From positions 3,708,501 through 3,772,500 of the forward strand of contig JASJOG010000006.1 of NCBI GenBank assembly GCA_030142905.1: a stretch of DNA of 64,000 bases, read 5' to 3'. Under the pieces are notes generated by a model. The model made no database searches and was not told where the DNA came from. It saw only the letters and a list, made by a program, of their open reading frames with translations. This stretch comes from Heliopora coerulea (taxonomy: Eukaryota; Cnidaria; Anthozoa; Scleralcyonacea; Helioporidae). Shown piece after piece: positions 62,201-64,000 of this stretch (the stretch's first letter is position 1; each line of letters opens with the position of its first letter). A program made the position numbers and the translations under genes.

Positions 62201-62371
62201 TGCTTTAGCCAACACGAGTTAGTATTAAGGCTGAAAAAATGAAAATATTTGTTGTTTTGTTCATTAGAAGTTTGTTCAGATGATGTCGATGAAGCAGTAA
62301 GGTCTGGAAAAGAGTATCTAGTTCCTACCGACATTCCTATTTACAGAGATGTCAGCCTTAGCTCTAGCGTG
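56232..62371 (+). CDS. CFAP410: CFAP410 (C21orf2), ciliary leucine-rich repeat protein, 5' part
   Basis: Exons: 56232-56311, 56445-56463 (19 nt), 58254-58300, 59299-59336, 59950-60135 and 62268-62371, then continuing beyond the window; 158 codons so far, all GT-AG with matching phases. The N-terminus MVTLTEDVVLARSRAKSLNA and KKLNCWGSGLSDISLLRKMP match the family. Leucine-rich repeats follow: NVEVVTLSVNEIRTL, then PKLKELYMRRNSVADLEEI, then a cap with VLWLSDNPC and LPNIQKLDN. Family members act at the ciliary base and bind the kinase NEK1; mutations in the human gene cause retinal and skeletal ciliopathy. The conserved C-terminal helical region was not found before 64000. Exon 4 has a weak donor (TATT/GTACCA), supported by the reading frame. 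Confidence 0.9.
56464..58253. other. CFAP410 intron 2: nothing recognised
   Basis: AT-rich, no exon or structured repeat recognised. Confidence 0.3.
60136..62267. other. CFAP410 intron 5
   Basis: Holds a Penelope-type end motif at 60950-60985 and otherwise no recognised feature. The open stretch 61156-61536 has no recognisable similarity. Confidence 0.3.
60950..60985 (+). repeat. Penelope-type end motif
   Basis: CTGAGGAAGGTCCTTCGCTC followed by GAAACC: a GAAGG/CCTTC stem between CTGAGGA and CGAAAC. It resembles the minus-strand motif at 16441. No coding remnant was recognised next to it. Confidence 0.4.
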
Positions 62372-62403
62372 GTAAGTCATGCTCAAAGAGTCCATGTCAT
62401 CTT

Positions 62404-62633
62404 CAGTGACGTAGCGAGGGGTGTGTGGGAGGGGTGGGCAATTGATTGTGGGGGCCAAGTTAAGGGGATTGCAATGTAGTGAAAACGTTTTTAGAAAAAA
62501 ATTATAAAAATATCGCAAAGACCATTAAAATATTTTCTCCCTGAATATTTCCTCGTTATAGTTAGCCATGGGGTAGTGGGGCGGTACATGTTACGTTTGT
62601 CCCTGGGGCAGGTGATTTCTCAGTATGCCACTG
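62404..62633. mobile_element. Short hAT-like element (candidate)
   Basis: CAGTGACGTA at the left and, on the complement of the right end, CAGTGGCATA. The 8-bp flanks match only partly (GTCATCTT against TACATCGT). It begins 33 bp after CFAP410 exon 6. Confidence 0.4.
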
Positions 62634-62639
62634 TACATC

Positions 62640-63017
62640 GTAAGTCAAAACCTTGAGTCATCGTGAGTTAAAAACTTGAGTTAAACGTTGAGACATTATC
62701 AGTTAAAACCTAACTTGAGTTAGATCTTGAAACATCGTGAGCTTAAAAATTGAGTTAAGCCTTGAGACATTAGTTAAAATCTTGAGTTAGACCCTGAGAC
62801 ATCATCAGTTAGAACCTTGGCCCAAATAAGAATACAGGTCACTCCAAGTTTTAATTGACATCATGAGTTAAGACCTTGAGTTAGAACTTTAGACATCATG
62901 AGTTAAAACCTTGAATTAAACCTTGAGACATCATGAGCTAAAACCTTGAGTTAGAACTTTAGACATCATGAGTTAAAACCTTGAATTAAACCTTGCGTCA
63001 TCATGAGTTAAAACTGT
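62640..63017. repeat. Minisatellite of about 34-bp units
   Basis: Imperfect tandem copies built from CATCATGAGTTAAAACCTTG and variants. At the right end two alternating unit types form a 68-bp dimer repeated nearly exactly. One foreign block interrupts at about 62819-62856. Confidence 0.85.
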
Positions 63018-63044
63018 GAGCATAAGCGTACAGGACCGATTTCA

Positions 63045-63051
63045 AGTGTGT

Positions 63052-63082
<31 letters not shown>

Positions 63083-63089
63083 GGGGGGG
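63045..63089. repeat. (GT)n followed by 24 G
   Basis: GT dinucleotides at 63045-63065 pass into an uninterrupted run of G at 63066-63089. Such a run may fold as a G-quadruplex, and its length may be an assembly estimate. Confidence 0.95.
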
Positions 63090-63411
63090 CTGAGGCCTGT
63101 TGCCCGAAAATTTTCTGCATCGCCCGAATTTTCAAAATGAATCAACCACTAAGCCATGCCTTCAACAAAACTGGGCTTATTATATATTTTACGCAATACT
63201 AAAATGACATCGAAATTGGTATGAACAAAACGATATCCACTGACAATAGATTAAGTCTGAAAGTGCTGAACTTTTTCTCTCAGATCCCAGGTTCTGAGAA
63301 CATGAAGATTTCTGCCCGAAAATTGGAACTGTCGCCCGAAAAAATGTACGATGCCCGAATCTGAGGGGATTGCAGGCCCCCGGCTCGTACGCCCATGACT
63401 ATGAGTTAGAC

Positions 63412-64000
63412 CAGTATTTCCCAACCTGGGGTCCGTAAACAATTTTTGGTGGTCCGCCGAGACTTAGGGGTCCGCCGGGGGTCCGCGCAAAAGGGACGAG
63501 GTCTGCAGAAGGTAACTATTTTTTTGGCAAATGACTACCTACAATATTGGTTCAACTATTTTTTATTGCAAACTACCAGTCAATATCGCAAATTCCGAAG
63601 GGTGTAAGTATAACACAAGAACTCGTAATTTCGAGGTTTTAACAGGTCACACCTTCATCTCATGTTACATGCAACCACGCTTCGCCTGTTCACCCCGAGC
63701 TTTGTTCGTACAGGAATAGTTCTCGAGCGTTTATCTGTCCATAAATTAATCATGAGTTCGAAACGATCTGCCACTAGGAAGATTAAAACTAGGAGGATAC
63801 AATGTTGAGTACTTAAAACTTGGTTTTATTCCATGCCGAACTGTGCAAAGCAAACCTGAATGCATCTTTTGAGGAGGGATTTTAAGCAATGAAGCAATGA
63901 AACCAGCGAAGCTGCAGTTTCAGCTGGGGAGGGGGTCCTCTGATATTTTTAAAATCAGTGAAGGGGTCCCTGGGAAGCAAAAGGTTCGGAACCACTAAGT
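63412..64000. mobile_element. hAT-like element reaching the window edge
   Basis: The left end is CAGTATTTCCCAACCTGGGG, a typical hAT end. The complement of the last bases reads TAGTGGTTCCGAACC, a plausible other end at about 63997. The target duplication cannot be checked because the window stops. No transposase was recognised. Confidence 0.5.

Noticed and set aside
62640..63017. CRISPR-like array
   Set aside because: The repeats are contiguous and diverged with no unique spacers, and the genome is eukaryotic.

Overview
This window reads as nuclear DNA of an invertebrate animal. It is AT-rich, its genes are split by spliceosomal introns with GT-AG borders and consistent phases, and it is crowded with transposons, palindromes and tRNA-derived repeats. 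The mix of an intron-rich gene set of animal type, a GIY-YIG Penelope-like element, pogo, Harbinger and hAT relics, and many short palindromic repeats makes me favour a cnidarian such as a coral or sea anemone. That placement is an inference and no marker gene proves it.

Five protein-coding genes can be reconstructed. (1) NIFK, minus strand, 16634 to below 6327: five exons covering the RRM and the basic region; the C-terminal exon(s) were not found. (2) MDH1B, plus strand, 16741-18150: an intronless malate dehydrogenase 1B-like gene that starts 106 bp from the NIFK start in head-to-head arrangement. (3) TPK1 (thiamine pyrophosphokinase), minus strand, 33386-24192: eight exons, 250 residues, complete. 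(4) FTCD (formiminotransferase cyclodeaminase), minus strand, 55956-38002: thirteen exons, 542 residues, complete, with one GC-AG intron. (5) CFAP410 (C21orf2), plus strand, from 56232: six exons, 158 residues so far, continuing past the right edge and head-to-head with FTCD across 275 bp. Most of these genes are invisible as long ORFs because the exons are 19-247 bp; they were assembled from exon-by-exon protein similarity and splice sites.

Mobile DNA fills the introns and gaps. A 3.25-kb pogo/Tigger-type element (18690-21940) has perfect terminal repeats, TA target duplications and one in-frame stop in the transposase. A 5'-truncated Penelope-like element (8476-10582) has reverse transcriptase and GIY-YIG domains, one in-frame stop and inverted terminal copies carrying a hammerhead-like hairpin. 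There is a deleted mariner (47184-47744), at least four elements with TTA/TAA duplications and GG-starting ends typical of PIF/Harbinger (3720-4883, 35549-35972, 41497-41998, 49628-49979), several hAT-like short elements, a candidate solo LTR, tRNA-derived SINE-like units and many microsatellites.

The genes do not form a shared pathway. FTCD acts in histidine/folate metabolism, TPK1 makes thiamine diphosphate, NIFK is a nucleolar RNA-binding protein, and CFAP410 is a ciliary protein; MDH1B's role is not established. The two divergent pairs (NIFK/MDH1B and FTCD/CFAP410) suggest shared bidirectional promoters. The features most worth a second look are the tRNA-like unit enclosed by a long inverted repeat at 51432-51692, the Penelope-type hairpin found alone inside a 180-bp palindrome at 2013-2192, a perfect 75-bp-arm palindrome at 36724-36895, and the altered active-site motif in TPK1.
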